Source: Psychromarinibacter sediminicola
Lineage (GTDB): Bacteria; Pseudomonadota; Alphaproteobacteria; Rhodobacterales; Rhodobacteraceae
Direction of reading: 5' to 3'
NCBI RefSeq assembly: GCF_029168335.1
Contig: NZ_JARGYC010000024.1
Coordinates: 1 to 63,083 of the forward strand
Length of the DNA stretch: 63,083 nt
Part shown: positions 26,885 through 36,005 of the stretch, one piece after another
How the letters are laid out: each line of letters opens with the position of its first letter
Numbering within the stretch: the stretch's first letter is position 1
Made by a program: the position numbers and the translations under genes
Notes under the pieces: generated by a model
What the model saw: only the letters and a program-made list of their open reading frames with translations
The model's database searches: none
What the model was told of the DNA's origin: nothing

Positions 26885-28489
26885 ATGACTTTATTGGTAA
26901 CCGACGCTTCGGTCGCAGCGAGACGCATTGCGACCAGGGGCGCCCGCGCCGCCTTGCTGGCCGCCAGCTTTGCCATCGGGGTGGGCGCAGTCGCGCAGGC
27001 GCAGGACGTTCAGCGCGGGGGCACCGTGGTCCTCGCCGAATGGCTGGCGGTGCCGTCGCTGGATCCGCACCTGTCCAACTCGATCGTCGGATCCACCTGG
27101 AGCAATATCTTCGACTCGCTCTTCACCTATATTCCGCCGCAGGAGGACGGCGAGGGATATGACATCGGGCCGGGCCTGGCCACGTCCTTCGAGCGGCTCA
27201 GCCCGACCGAGATCGAACTGACGCTGCGCGAAGGCGTGACGTTCCACGACGGAACCCCGCTGGATGCCGAGGCCGTAAAGTGGAACCTCGAACGGGCGCG
27301 CGACAACGAGATCTCGACGCGCAAGCAGACGGTCGAGAGCCTGACCGATGTGACGGTGGTGGACGACCACACGCTGCGGCTGAAGTTTTCCGTCCCGCAG
27401 CCGCTGTTCGACGTGCTGATGTCGCCCGCGAACCCGGCCAACATCTATTTCGTCTCGCCCACGGCGGTCGAGGAGATGGGCGACGAGGCCTTTGCCCGCG
27501 CGCCGGTGGGCAGCGGCCCGTTCCGGGTGGTCGAATGGGTGCCGGACGACAAGCTCGAGCTGGAAGCGGTCGAGAACCACTGGCAGACCGGTGTCGACGG
27601 CGAGCCCCTGCCGTATGCCGACGAACTGGTGATCCGGTTCATTCCCGACCAGACGGTCGGGGCGCTGGAGCTGCGGGCCGGGACGGTTCATGTCACGACG
27701 CTGCTGCCGCAGGATATGGCGGCCCTGCGCAACTCGCCCGACATCGGGCTCTACAGGGTTCCGCTCAGCGACAAGGCCTATCCGAGCTTCTACATCACCT
27801 CGAATCCAGACTCGGACTCGCCCTTTGCCCACGACGTGCGTCTGCGCCAGGCGGTCCAGTACGCGATCAACCGCGAAGCGATTGCCAAGGTGGTCGGCGG
27901 CGAGGCGGAGCCGCATTACTACTGGGGCTGGTATCCGGGTGTGCCCGGCTATGACGAGAGTCTGCCGCATTACGAATACAACCCGGAAAAGGCCAAGGCG
28001 CTCTTGGCCGAGGCCGGTTACGCCGACGGGATCGACCTGGAGGTCAAGGTTCCCAACCGCCCGCTCGACGTGCAGCCGCTGGAGATCATGCAGGCGATGC
28101 TGGGCGAAGTCGGCATCCGTCTGAAGATCTCGGTCATGGACCGCACGCCCTGGGTGGATGCGGGCCGCTCCGGCAACTTCGAGGCGCTGTCGCACGGCAA
28201 CACGGCGAATATCGACCCGCTGATGCGGCGCCAGACCGACTCGGAAAGCTCGTCCAACTGGGCGCGTTACTTCAAGCCCGAGGTCGATGCGCTGTGGGAC
28301 GAGGCGGAGATGGCGACGAGCACGGCCGAGCGGGCCGACATCTACCGCGAAATGCAGCGGATCATGTACGAGGACGCCTTTCACATCATAGCGTATCGCA
28401 GGCCGATCGTGCTGGGCTACTCGAAGAAGCTGCACAACATCGAGCGTAGCTACGGCCAGAACATGCGTTACGTCTGGCTCGAGCAATAA
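26885..28489 (+). CDS. ABC transporter substrate-binding protein, family 5 (second peptide-type system)
   Basis: A 534-residue periplasmic protein with a long signal peptide (cleavage near AVAQAQ-DVQRG). Family-5 hallmarks include GGTVVLAEWLAVPSLDPHLS, LREGVTFHDGTPLDAEAV, and PVGSGPFRVVEW. The chosen ATG has GGGAGGAG 5 nt upstream. It differs clearly from the family-5 protein at the left of the window, so the two importers serve different ligands. Downstream come two permeases, two ATPases and two FAD oxidoreductases. Confidence 0.94.
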   Translation: MTLLVTDASVAARRIATRGARAALLAASFAIGVGAVAQAQDVQRGGTVVLAEWLAVPSLDPHLSNSIVGSTWSNIFDSLFTYIPPQEDGEGYDIGPGLATSFERLSPTEIELTLREGVTFHDGTPLDAEAVKWNLERARDNEISTRKQTVESLTDVTVVDDHTLRLKFSVPQPLFDVLMSPANPANIYFVSPTAVEEMGDEAFARAPVGSGPFRVVEWVPDDKLELEAVENHWQTGVDGEPLPYADELVIRFIPDQTVGALELRAGTVHVTTLLPQDMAALRNSPDIGLYRVPLSDKAYPSFYITSNPDSDSPFAHDVRLRQAVQYAINREAIAKVVGGEAEPHYYWGWYPGVPGYDESLPHYEYNPEKAKALLAEAGYADGIDLEVKVPNRPLDVQPLEIMQAMLGEVGIRLKISVMDRTPWVDAGRSGNFEALSHGNTANIDPLMRRQTDSESSSNWARYFKPEVDALWDEAEMATSTAERADIYREMQRIMYEDAFHIIAYRRPIVLGYSKKLHNIERSYGQNMRYVWLEQ

Positions 28490-28558
28490 ACCCAACCTAT
28501 CCGACGACGGCACGGCGTGGTTCCGCCGTGCCGTCCCTCGGCACACGGCGGATCTCCC

Positions 28559-29509
28559 ATGTCACGGTATCTTTGGCGGCGGTTGCTGACCGCCCTGGTC
28601 GTCCTGTTTCTGGTGAGCGTCATCACCTTCCTGATCGTCTTTGTCCTGCCAGGCGACACGGCGGCAGCGGTTCTTGGCGAAGACGGCGGTCTTGACCCCG
28701 AGGCCTACGAGGCGCTGCGCGAGCGGCTCGGCCTGAACAAGCCTCTGGCGGTGCGCTATTTCGACTGGATCAGTGGCGTCCTGACCGGCGATCTGGGCGT
28801 GTCGCTGCGCACCAAGGAGGAGATCGGGCCGGCCCTTCTCCGCCGCGCCGGCCCGACCTTTCAACTGGCCTTCATGGCGATGCTGATCGCGATCATCATC
28901 GCGGTGCCGGTCGGTGTCGCGGCTGCGGTGCACCACAACACCTGGGTCGATGCGGCAAGCACGGTCTTCGCGCTCGGCGGTATTGCCATTCCGGGCTTCT
29001 GGCTGGGGATCATGCTGATCCTGGTCTTCGCCGTATGGCTGCGCTGGCTGCCCCCCTCGGGCTATGTCCCCCTGTGGGAGGATCCGGTGCAATCCATCCG
29101 GCTGATGCTGATGCCGGCCGTTGCACTGGCGACCGCGCTGTTCGGCGTGACGATCCGACAGGTCCGGACCTCGGTCCTCGAGGTGCTGGGCGAGGATTAC
29201 ATCATCACCGCCCGCAGCAAGGGGATCACCGAGCGTCGCGTCATCTATCGTCATGCGCTGCGCAACGCGCTGCTGCCGGTGGTGACGGTGATCGGGCTTC
29301 AGATGGGGCATACGCTGGCCGGTGCGGCCACCGTCGAGGTGGTCTTCTCGCTGCCGGGGCTGGGGCGGCTGGCGGTGGATTCGATCTTCTTCCGCGACTT
29401 CACGATGCTGCAGGCGGTGATGCTGCTGTTCGCCACCATCGTGCTGACCGCGAACCTGGTCACAGACCTGATCTACGCACGGCTCGATCCGCGGATCCGC
29501 TACGACTGA
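28559..29509 (+). CDS. ABC transporter permease, DppB/OppB type (second system)
   Basis: A 316-residue permease starting MSRYLWRRLLTALVVLF; the ATG at 28559 is preferred to one 42 nt earlier because family proteins begin here. LGLNKPLAVRYFDWISGVLTG and the coupling loop DYIITARSKGITERRVIYRH followed by ALRNALLPVVTVIG are typical, as is the end LIYARLDPRIRYD. It forms the channel with the next gene product. Confidence 0.95.
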   Translation: MSRYLWRRLLTALVVLFLVSVITFLIVFVLPGDTAAAVLGEDGGLDPEAYEALRERLGLNKPLAVRYFDWISGVLTGDLGVSLRTKEEIGPALLRRAGPTFQLAFMAMLIAIIIAVPVGVAAAVHHNTWVDAASTVFALGGIAIPGFWLGIMLILVFAVWLRWLPPSGYVPLWEDPVQSIRLMLMPAVALATALFGVTIRQVRTSVLEVLGEDYIITARSKGITERRVIYRHALRNALLPVVTVIGLQMGHTLAGAATVEVVFSLPGLGRLAVDSIFFRDFTMLQAVMLLFATIVLTANLVTDLIYARLDPRIRYD

Positions 29510-29545
29510 TCCCTTCCCGACACATCGCAAAGAGGAAAAAGGCAC

Positions 29546-30382
29546 ATGAGCGGTTACATGGTCCGGGATTTCCTGTCTTCGCCGCTGCGGATTCTGGCGC
29601 TGGTCCTCGTGGCGGGGGCGCTGTTCCTGGCGATCTTCGCCGACGTCATAACGACCTACAGCCCCTATTCCCAGGACTACGACGCCGTCCTGGAGCCGCC
29701 GTCGAGCGCACACTGGCTGGGCACCGATCACCTGGGCCGCGATCTGCTGTCCCGGATCATCCACGGCAGCCGCATCGCCATCGTCGTCGGCATCGCCGCG
29801 GTCGGGTTCGCGGTGACCGTCGGCTCGCTGTTGGGGCTGGCGGCGGGATACTCGCGCGGCATTCTGGACGAAGCGATCATGCGCCTGGTCGACGCGATCC
29901 TGGCCTTTCCGTCGGTCCTTCTGGCGCTGGGGATCATGGCGGCCCTCGGCCCGAGCCTGACGACGATCATCATCGCCATCGCCATCGGCGACATGCCGGT
30001 CTTTGCCCGCCTGACGCGCAGCCAGGTCCTGTCGGTGCGCGAACGCGATTTCGTCGTCGCGGCACAGGCGATGGGCGCCCGGGTGCCGCGGATCATCTTC
30101 AGCCATGTCTGGCCGCACGTGACGGGACCGATCCTCGCCATGGCCACGCTGCATGTCGGTCTCGCGATGCTGACCGAAGCCGGGCTGTCCTTTCTGGGGC
30201 TCGGGGTGCAGCCGCCCACGGCGAGCTGGGGCGCGATCCTGCGCGGCGGCTTCGGCTACATCGAGGTGGCGCCCTGGATCTCCTTCTTCGCCGGCCTCGC
30301 GATCTTTTTGACGGTTCTGGGCCTGTCGCTGATGGGCGACGCGATCCGGGACCTGCGCGATCTGCGCACTGCGATCTCATGA
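29546..30382 (+). CDS. ABC transporter permease, DppC/OppC type (second system)
   Basis: A 278-residue permease with the family hallmark HWLGTDHLGRDLLSRIIHGS after the first helix and the coupling loop ERDFVVAAQAMGARVPRIIF. AGLSFLGLGVQPPTASWGAI and the C-terminus LMGDAIRDLRDLRTAIS are typical. A 37-nt gap separates it from the DppB-like gene and a GAGGAAAAAGG ribosome site is present. Confidence 0.95.
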   Translation: MSGYMVRDFLSSPLRILALVLVAGALFLAIFADVITTYSPYSQDYDAVLEPPSSAHWLGTDHLGRDLLSRIIHGSRIAIVVGIAAVGFAVTVGSLLGLAAGYSRGILDEAIMRLVDAILAFPSVLLALGIMAALGPSLTTIIIAIAIGDMPVFARLTRSQVLSVRERDFVVAAQAMGARVPRIIFSHVWPHVTGPILAMATLHVGLAMLTEAGLSFLGLGVQPPTASWGAILRGGFGYIEVAPWISFFAGLAIFLTVLGLSLMGDAIRDLRDLRTAIS

Positions 30383-30419
30383 CTTCGACTGAGCCGGAAG
30401 CCCACGATGGAGCAAGACA

Positions 30420-30578
30420 ATGAGCGTTCAGTTAGCGACCGTCACCACGACGGTGTTCGATCCGGCGATGACACGGCGGGGCCGCGGGTCCGGTCCGACC
30501 GGATATCATGCGGCGGCGAAGGAAAAGCCGGTCGGCGAACGGCACGGGATGGGCTCGGCGAAAGGGAGGCCGGCATGA
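30420..30578 (+). CDS. Small ORF between DppC- and DppD-like genes; unknown
   Basis: A 52-codon frame in the 192-nt gap of the ABC operon. It has a GGAG 7 nt before the ATG and its stop overlaps the DppD start as ATGA, the coupling used elsewhere in this window. The product (MSVQLATVTTTVFDPAMTRR, then a basic Gly-rich tail) has no membrane segment or motif I recognise; third-position GC is about 76%, lower than in its neighbours. It may be a short coupling leader, the remnant of a lost gene, or chance. Confidence 0.3.
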   Translation: MSVQLATVTTTVFDPAMTRRGRGSGPTGYHAAAKEKPVGERHGMGSAKGRPA

Positions 30579-31663
30579 GCGCTCCCTTGCTGCAAATAAC
30601 CGATTTCCATCTCGGCTTCCGGACCCGGCGCGGCACGGTGCAGGCCGTCGACGGCGTGGACCTGGTGGTGAACGAGGGCGAGACCGTCGGCCTGGTCGGC
30701 GAATCCGGCTGCGGGAAATCCGCAACCGTGCGGTCGATCCTGCGGCTGTTGCCGGACAAGGTCGCCCGCTATGGCCCCGGCGAGATCCGGCTGAACGACC
30801 GCAATGTCCTGGACCTGCCGGAAGCCGAGATGCGCCGGATCCAGGGCGGCGACGTGGCGATGGTCTTTCAGGATCCGATGACCTCGCTGAACCCGGTGAT
30901 GACGGTGGGCGATCAGATCACCGAGTATCTCGCGGCCCATACCGACCTGGACCGCGCCGCGATGAGGGCACGGGTCATCGAGCTCTTGTCGATGGTGGGC
31001 ATTCCGGTTCCCGAAGAGCGGATGACATGGTTCCCGCATCAGCTGTCGGGCGGGATGCGGCAGCGGGTGATGATCGCCATGGCCCTGTCCTGCGAGCCGC
31101 GGCTTCTGCTGGCCGACGAGATCACGACGGCCCTGGACGTGACCCTGCAGGCGCAGATCCTCGATCTGCTGCATGCGCTGTCGGAGCGGCTGAACACCGC
31201 GACCCTGCTGATCACCCACGATCTCAGCGTCGTCGCCGGCATGACGCGGCGGGTCTATGTCATGTATGCCGGACAGATCATCGAAGAGGCGGAGACCGAC
31301 GCGCTCTTCGCCGCGCCGGCGATGCCCTATACCTGGGGCCTGCTGCGCTCGGCCCCCAGCCTCGACGCCCCGCTGACCGAGGATCTGACGCCCATCGAGG
31401 GGCTGCCGCCCGATCTGGCCGCGCCGCCCCCCGGCTGCCGCTTCGCGTCGCGCTGCCCGTATCGGCGGGAGATCTGCCAAAGCCGCATGCCCGATCTTCG
31501 TGCGGCCCCGGATGGCGGCACGCACCGGGTCCGCTGCTGGGGCGCGCAGGATGTCCCCGAAGGCGGCTGGCTGATCGGAACCGATTGGCGCGAGGATACC
31601 GGCGATCCCCGGATCGTCGCCGACATCCGCGCCGCCTCGGCCATGGCGGGGACCGAGTCATGA
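30575..31663 (+). CDS. ABC transporter ATP-binding protein, DppD/OppD type (second system)
   Basis: A 362-residue ATPase starting [13 protein letters not shown] at an ATG with GGGAGG upstream. Walker [10 protein letters not shown] has Ala where Ser/Thr is usual after the KS pair, within normal variation; Q-loop [16 protein letters not shown], signature LSGGMRQR and Walker [15 protein letters not shown] (Ile for the usual Pro) follow. The C-terminal cysteine block [14 protein letters not shown] is present, and an unusual extra tail of about 40 residues follows it. Confidence 0.93.
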   Translation: MSAPLLQITDFHLGFRTRRGTVQAVDGVDLVVNEGETVGLVGESGCGKSATVRSILRLLPDKVARYGPGEIRLNDRNVLDLPEAEMRRIQGGDVAMVFQDPMTSLNPVMTVGDQITEYLAAHTDLDRAAMRARVIELLSMVGIPVPEERMTWFPHQLSGGMRQRVMIAMALSCEPRLLLADEITTALDVTLQAQILDLLHALSERLNTATLLITHDLSVVAGMTRRVYVMYAGQIIEEAETDALFAAPAMPYTWGLLRSAPSLDAPLTEDLTPIEGLPPDLAAPPPGCRFASRCPYRREICQSRMPDLRAAPDGGTHRVRCWGAQDVPEGGWLIGTDWREDTGDPRIVADIRAASAMAGTES

Positions 31664-32661
31664 GCGGGACCGGCACACATGATGCGGCGCCGCTGCTGCA
31701 GGTGACCGACCTGCGGGTGTCGTTCGGCGCCGTCAAGGCGGTCGACGGCGTCAGCTTCGACCTGCGGCCCGGCGAGATCCTGGGGCTGGTGGGGGAATCC
31801 GGCTCGGGCAAGTCCACGGTGGGGCGGGCGGTGCTACGCATCAACCGGGTCAGCTCCGGCTCCATCCGGTTCGAAGGGACGGAGGTCACCGGGTTGTCGC
31901 CGCATGCCCTGCTGCCGCTGCGGCGGCGTATGCAGATGATATTCCAGGATCCGCGCGGCTCGCTCGACCCCCGGATGAAGGTGGGGCGCCTGCTGGCCGA
32001 ACCGCTGGAGATCCATGGCCTGCTGGATCGGCAGGGGCGGCGCGCGCGGGTCGCCGAGCTGCTGCGGCTGGTCGGGCTGGCCCCCGAGGCCGCCGGCCGC
32101 TATCCGCACCAGTTCTCGGGCGGTCAGGCGCAGCGGATCGCGATCGCGCGCGCGCTGGCGCTGGACCCGGCCCTGATCGTCGCGGACGAGCCGATCTCTT
32201 CGCTCGACGTGTCGATCCAGGCGCAGGTCATCAACCTGCTCGCCGAGCTGCGCCGCTCGCTGCAGGTCGCGATGATCTTCATCGCGCACGATCTCTCGGT
32301 CGTGCGCCACATCGCCGATCGCGTCGCGGTCATGTATCTGGGCCGCATCGTCGAGATCGCGGACAAGGCCGACCTCTACACGCGGCCCGGCCATCCCTAT
32401 ACCCGGTCGCTCCTGTCGGCCGTGCCGCTGCCCGATCCGGTCAAGGAGCGGCAGCGCAGCCGGACCATCCTGAAGGGCGAGCTGCCCAGCCCGGAAAATC
32501 CGCCGAGCGGGTGCTGTTTCAGCACCCGTTGTCCCCTGCGCGCGAGCCTCGGCGACCCTCCGGAATGCACCGCGACGCGACCGCAGCTGAACGAAACCGG
32601 CGGTGGCCACCGGATCGCCTGCCATTTCGCCGACCCGGCGGCGACCCCCGCATCCGTCTGA
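31660..32661 (+). CDS. ABC transporter ATP-binding protein, DppF/OppF type (second system)
   Basis: A 333-residue ATPase whose ATG overlaps the preceding stop. Walker [11 protein letters not shown]-loop MIFQDPRGSLDPRMKV and Walker B LIVADEPISSLDVS are intact. The signature reads FSGGQAQR rather than the common LSGGQRQR. The tail has the cysteine block CCFSTRCPLRASLGDPPEC. It ends 28 nt before the FAD oxidoreductase genes and belongs to the same transcription unit. Confidence 0.94.
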   Translation: MSGTGTHDAAPLLQVTDLRVSFGAVKAVDGVSFDLRPGEILGLVGESGSGKSTVGRAVLRINRVSSGSIRFEGTEVTGLSPHALLPLRRRMQMIFQDPRGSLDPRMKVGRLLAEPLEIHGLLDRQGRRARVAELLRLVGLAPEAAGRYPHQFSGGQAQRIAIARALALDPALIVADEPISSLDVSIQAQVINLLAELRRSLQVAMIFIAHDLSVVRHIADRVAVMYLGRIVEIADKADLYTRPGHPYTRSLLSAVPLPDPVKERQRSRTILKGELPSPENPPSGCCFSTRCPLRASLGDPPECTATRPQLNETGGGHRIACHFADPAATPASV

Positions 32662-32689
32662 ACGAATGTATGAAATCAAGGAGAAAGAC

Positions 32690-34090
32690 ATGTCCAATTC
32701 ACTCTCTCATCGACATCACGATGTCGTCGTGATCGGTGGAGGTTCCGCAGGGATCGCGGCGGCCTCGGCGGCCGCCTCCAACGGTGCGGACACGCTTCTG
32801 GTCGATGCCGGGCCCATGGTCGGCGGCGAATTGCTGTCGGGCATCCCCATCGACGGCTGTCTCAACACCCGGGGCGAGTGGATTGTCGGCGGCTTTCTGA
32901 ATTCCCTGCTGGACGATCTCAAGAAGATGGGCGGCTTCGTCGGCGCCTTCTTCGACTGGCGGACGATCTGGGTGGTCTGCGTGGATCCCGAGCGGATGAA
33001 GCTCGCCGTCGCTCATCGCCTGCGCGAGGACGGCGCCAAGCTGCTGCTCAACAGCTTCGTGGACGAGGTGGTGACCGATGGCGACCGGGTCACCGGCATC
33101 GTCGTTCTGAACAAGTCGGGGCGCACGCTGATCACCGCGGACATCTTCCTCGACTGCTCGGGCGACGGCGACGTGGCCGCGGGGGCCGGAGCCGATTATC
33201 AGCGCGGCGACGGCAAGGGCGTATTCCAGCCGGTGTCGATGGTGTTCCGGATGGCGGGCGTCGATACCGGGAGGCTGCTGGATTTCGCGCGGGACCATCC
33301 CGACAATCTGGCGCTGGGCGAAAACGAGTGGCTGAACAAGTCCCGCGAGGAATGCCTGCGCGAGCTGATCGCGCTGGGCTATCCCAAGGTCTTCCTGAAG
33401 GCGGACGGCCCGCTGATGTCGAAATCCATCGCCGAGGGAGAGCTGTATCCCACCGCTCTGCTGGCGGTGATCCCGGTTTCGGCCGACCTGCGTGTCGTCG
33501 CGATCAACTCCACCCGGGTCGCCAATGTGGACGCCACCGATACCGGCGCGCTCAGCGCGACGATGCCGTCGTTGATCGACCAGGTGTGGAACTGTCAGAG
33601 CTTCGTTCAGAAACGGGTGCCGGGCTTCGAGGAGGCCGCCTTTGCCGGCATCGCGCCGCGCATCGGCATCCGTGAAACGCGGCGGATCGTCGGCGAGGAA
33701 ACGCTGCAAGGCGACGACGTGCTGAACGCGGTCAAGCGCGACGACGGCGTCGCCAAGGGCGGGCATCACGTCGATGTCCACGGCGACGGGACCGATCAGC
33801 TTCGCCGCCCGGTCCGCGACGGCGGGTCCTATGACATTCCGCTGGGCTGCCTGCTGCCGAAGGGGATCGAGAACATGGGCGTCGCCGGACGCTGCCTGTC
33901 GGCGGACCGTGTCGCGCATGGCTCCGCCCGCGTCATGGGCACCTGCATCGCGATGGGGCAGGCCGTCGGCACCGCCGCGGCGATGGTCTGCGAAAGCAAC
34001 GTGCCGAAACCGGTCCTGGGCGATGTCCCGCTGCCCGCCCTGCGCGACCGGCTGGTGTCGCAGGGCGCGATCCTGGACGGCACGCACTAG
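32690..34090 (+). CDS. FAD-dependent oxidoreductase (FAD_oxidored type), first of tandem pair
   Basis: A 466-residue cytoplasmic flavoprotein. The FAD Rossmann motif VVVIGGGSAGIAAASAAA is followed by Asp39, the acidic residue that normally holds the adenosine ribose. The C-terminal half (GGSYDIPLGCLLPKGIENMG, VAGRCLSADRVAHGSARVMG) matches the FAD_oxidored family, a group with few characterised enzymes. The start MSNSLSH has AAGGAGAAAG upstream. Being last but one in a peptide-type ABC operon, it probably oxidises or dehydrogenates the imported compound. Its neighbour is a full-length paralogue of exactly the same length. Confidence 0.86.
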   Translation: MSNSLSHRHHDVVVIGGGSAGIAAASAAASNGADTLLVDAGPMVGGELLSGIPIDGCLNTRGEWIVGGFLNSLLDDLKKMGGFVGAFFDWRTIWVVCVDPERMKLAVAHRLREDGAKLLLNSFVDEVVTDGDRVTGIVVLNKSGRTLITADIFLDCSGDGDVAAGAGADYQRGDGKGVFQPVSMVFRMAGVDTGRLLDFARDHPDNLALGENEWLNKSREECLRELIALGYPKVFLKADGPLMSKSIAEGELYPTALLAVIPVSADLRVVAINSTRVANVDATDTGALSATMPSLIDQVWNCQSFVQKRVPGFEEAAFAGIAPRIGIRETRRIVGEETLQGDDVLNAVKRDDGVAKGGHHVDVHGDGTDQLRRPVRDGGSYDIPLGCLLPKGIENMGVAGRCLSADRVAHGSARVMGTCIAMGQAVGTAAAMVCESNVPKPVLGDVPLPALRDRLVSQGAILDGTH

Positions 34091-34091
34091 C

Positions 34092-34136
34092 CATGCCGCC
34101 CAAGAGCGGGGCCGGGCTTCGGGCTCCCCGGGCATG
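34092..34136 (+). terminator. Hairpin between tandem FAD oxidoreductase genes
   Basis: Outer arms CATGCC / GGCATG and inner arms CGGGG / CCCCG around a TTCG-containing loop, in the 99-nt gap between the paralogues. It could attenuate transcription so that the second gene is made in a different amount. Confidence 0.4.
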
Positions 34137-34189
34137 CGAAATCAAGACGTTAGAGCGCTTCGGCACGACTCCAACAAGGATAACACAAG

Positions 34190-35590
34190 ATGAACTGGCA
34201 AATGACAGAGACTGAGACCGACGTTCTGGTCGTGGGCGGCGGGGCCGCCGGCATCGCGGCGGCGACGACGGCTGCGCGGAACGGCGCGCGGACGATTCTG
34301 GTGAACGCCGGCCCGATCCTGGGCGGCGAGCTCAACTATGGCGCCCCCGTGGACGGCTGCCTGACCGCGCGGGGGGAGTGGGCGGTGGGTGGCTTTGCCC
34401 GCGACTTCTTTGCCGCCTGCGAGAAGTACGACGGATATATCGGCCCGGTCTGCGACTATCGCGCGCTGAACCTGGTCTGCATCGACCCGGAGGCGGCCAA
34501 GCTGGCCGCGATCGACCTGGTCTCGCGCGCCGATGTCCAGGTGCTGATGTACACTTTCACCGACCAGGCCGTCGTCGACGATGACGGCCGGATCCAGGGG
34601 GTCGTCGTCCGCAACAAGCGTGGCCGCACCTTCATTCGCGCGAAGACGGTGATCGACGCGACGGACGATGGCGACATCGCCGTCGCGATGGGCTGCGAGA
34701 TGATGGTGAGCGACGCCGCGAACGGATCGGCGCAGTCCGAGTCGCTCCTGTTCCGCATGTCGGGCGTCGACACCGGGCGGCTGCTCGATTTCGTCAAGAG
34801 CGCACCGGAGAACTTCGGCGCGATGGAGTATCCGGGATTTGCCGAGGACGCGGCCGCCGCCATTGCCGGCCTGGTGAAACAGGGGCAGCCAAAGGTGCTG
34901 CTGACCTCCGATGGCCCGCTCCTGCGCGATGCGGTCGCCGACGGGCGGATGTATCCCACATCCTGGGTCGCCGTGTCTCCGACCTCCACGGCACGCCGCG
35001 AGGTCAGCATCCACACGACCGTGGTCCCCGACGTGGACGCGACCGAGATCGCGCGCGAGGGCGTCGCCTTCGACAGCCTGCACGAGCAGATATCCATGTG
35101 CGCCGACTTCCTGCAACGCAGCCTGCCCGGGTTCGAGGAGGCGGGCCTGTCCGCCATCGACCCGTTCGTCGGTATCCGTGAGACGCGCCAGGTCGTGGGC
35201 GACTATGTCCTGACCGGCGCCGACGTGCTGTCCGGCAAGAAGAGCGAGGACGGGGTGGCGAAGGGATGTCACGAACTCGATGTCCACGACACCGCCGGCC
35301 ACAGACGCGAGAATGTCAAGGACGGCGGGTCGTATGACATCCCGTTCGGATGCCTCGTCGCGCGCGACGCCCGCAACCTGCTTGTGGCCGGCCGCAGCCT
35401 GTCGGCCGACAGAGAGGCGCACAGCACCGCGCGCGCGATGGGCTCCTGCATGGCGATGGGGCAGGCTGCGGGCACCGCCGCGGCCATGCTGAGCGAGCCC
35501 GGTTCGGTGTCGGATCTGCGCGGGATAAACCTGGCAGGTCTGCGGACGCTGCTGAAGGAGCAGGGCGCCGTGCTGGACGGCATTTCGTAG
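34190..35590 (+). CDS. FAD-dependent oxidoreductase (FAD_oxidored type), second of tandem pair
   Basis: A 466-residue paralogue of the preceding protein, alignable end to end almost without gaps: both have NGA at 31-33 and the FAD motif at the same positions. Here the residue at the end of the second beta strand is Asn39 (ILVNAG) instead of Asp39, which may change cofactor affinity. The end LVAGRSLSADREAHSTARAM is well conserved. AAGGA lies 10 nt before the ATG. Either the two form a heteromer or they act on related substrates or successive oxidation steps; the sequence does not decide. Confidence 0.86.
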   Translation: MNWQMTETETDVLVVGGGAAGIAAATTAARNGARTILVNAGPILGGELNYGAPVDGCLTARGEWAVGGFARDFFAACEKYDGYIGPVCDYRALNLVCIDPEAAKLAAIDLVSRADVQVLMYTFTDQAVVDDDGRIQGVVVRNKRGRTFIRAKTVIDATDDGDIAVAMGCEMMVSDAANGSAQSESLLFRMSGVDTGRLLDFVKSAPENFGAMEYPGFAEDAAAAIAGLVKQGQPKVLLTSDGPLLRDAVADGRMYPTSWVAVSPTSTARREVSIHTTVVPDVDATEIAREGVAFDSLHEQISMCADFLQRSLPGFEEAGLSAIDPFVGIRETRQVVGDYVLTGADVLSGKKSEDGVAKGCHELDVHDTAGHRRENVKDGGSYDIPFGCLVARDARNLLVAGRSLSADREAHSTARAMGSCMAMGQAAGTAAAMLSEPGSVSDLRGINLAGLRTLLKEQGAVLDGIS

Positions 35591-35644
35591 GAATGGCGTC
35601 GTGCCGCTTCGGCATGTCCGTAGGGCGTGCAACTCGCCTGCGCA

Positions 35645-35719
35645 TCTTGGTCGCCGGACCCCGGCAGGTCTTCCTGCCGGCCCTCCGGGGTCGTTGCATC
35701 AACTCGGCGGCGACCAAGA
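35645..35719. terminator. Nested 75-nt hairpin element in convergent gap
   Basis: Outer perfect 12-bp arms TCTTGGTCGCCG / CGGCGACCAAGA, then directly inside GACCCCGG / CCGGGGTC (35657-35664 with 35685-35692), which competes with a tight hairpin CCGGCAGG-TCTT-CCTGCCGG at 35661-35680. It starts 55 nt after the second FAD gene and may end both convergent units, or be a structured RNA or small mobile repeat. Confidence 0.65.
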
Positions 35720-35733
35720 GGAACGCGGCGCGA

Positions 35734-35764
35734 GGCGGGGCAGGGGCGTCCGTCGCGCCCCGCC
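35734..35764. terminator. Second hairpin in convergent gap
   Basis: A perfect 8-bp stem GGCGGGGC / GCCCCGCC with a 15-nt loop, 15 nt after the nested element. Probably part of the same termination region. Confidence 0.5.
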
Positions 35765-35773
35765 ATGACCCGA

Positions 35774-35797
35774 TCCCAACCGTCCATGGACTTGGGA
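35774..35797. repeat. Near-perfect palindrome, possible operator or third hairpin
   Basis: Arms TCCCAA and TTGGGA flank the perfect palindrome GTCCATGGAC, with two extra C bases in the left arm. It is the third dyad within 130 nt. The remaining 35798-36005 stretch of this 415-nt convergent gap shows no gene or further structure that I can support. Confidence 0.45.
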
Positions 35798-36005
35798 CAG
35801 CGTTCCTGGCCCAACGAAGACCGGGTCTCACCGATTTGACCGCATCGGCGTCTGGCATCCTCCACGTCATTCTGTGCTTCCGCTCGGACCCGCTTCTGGC
35901 CTGGGCCCGGTCGCGCGGGATTCGGCGGGGTCGGAACCGGATCGGGATACTGTCATGCGACCAGGTCAGCGAAACCTGTTACCGGACACGTTTCTACGAG
36001 AACGC

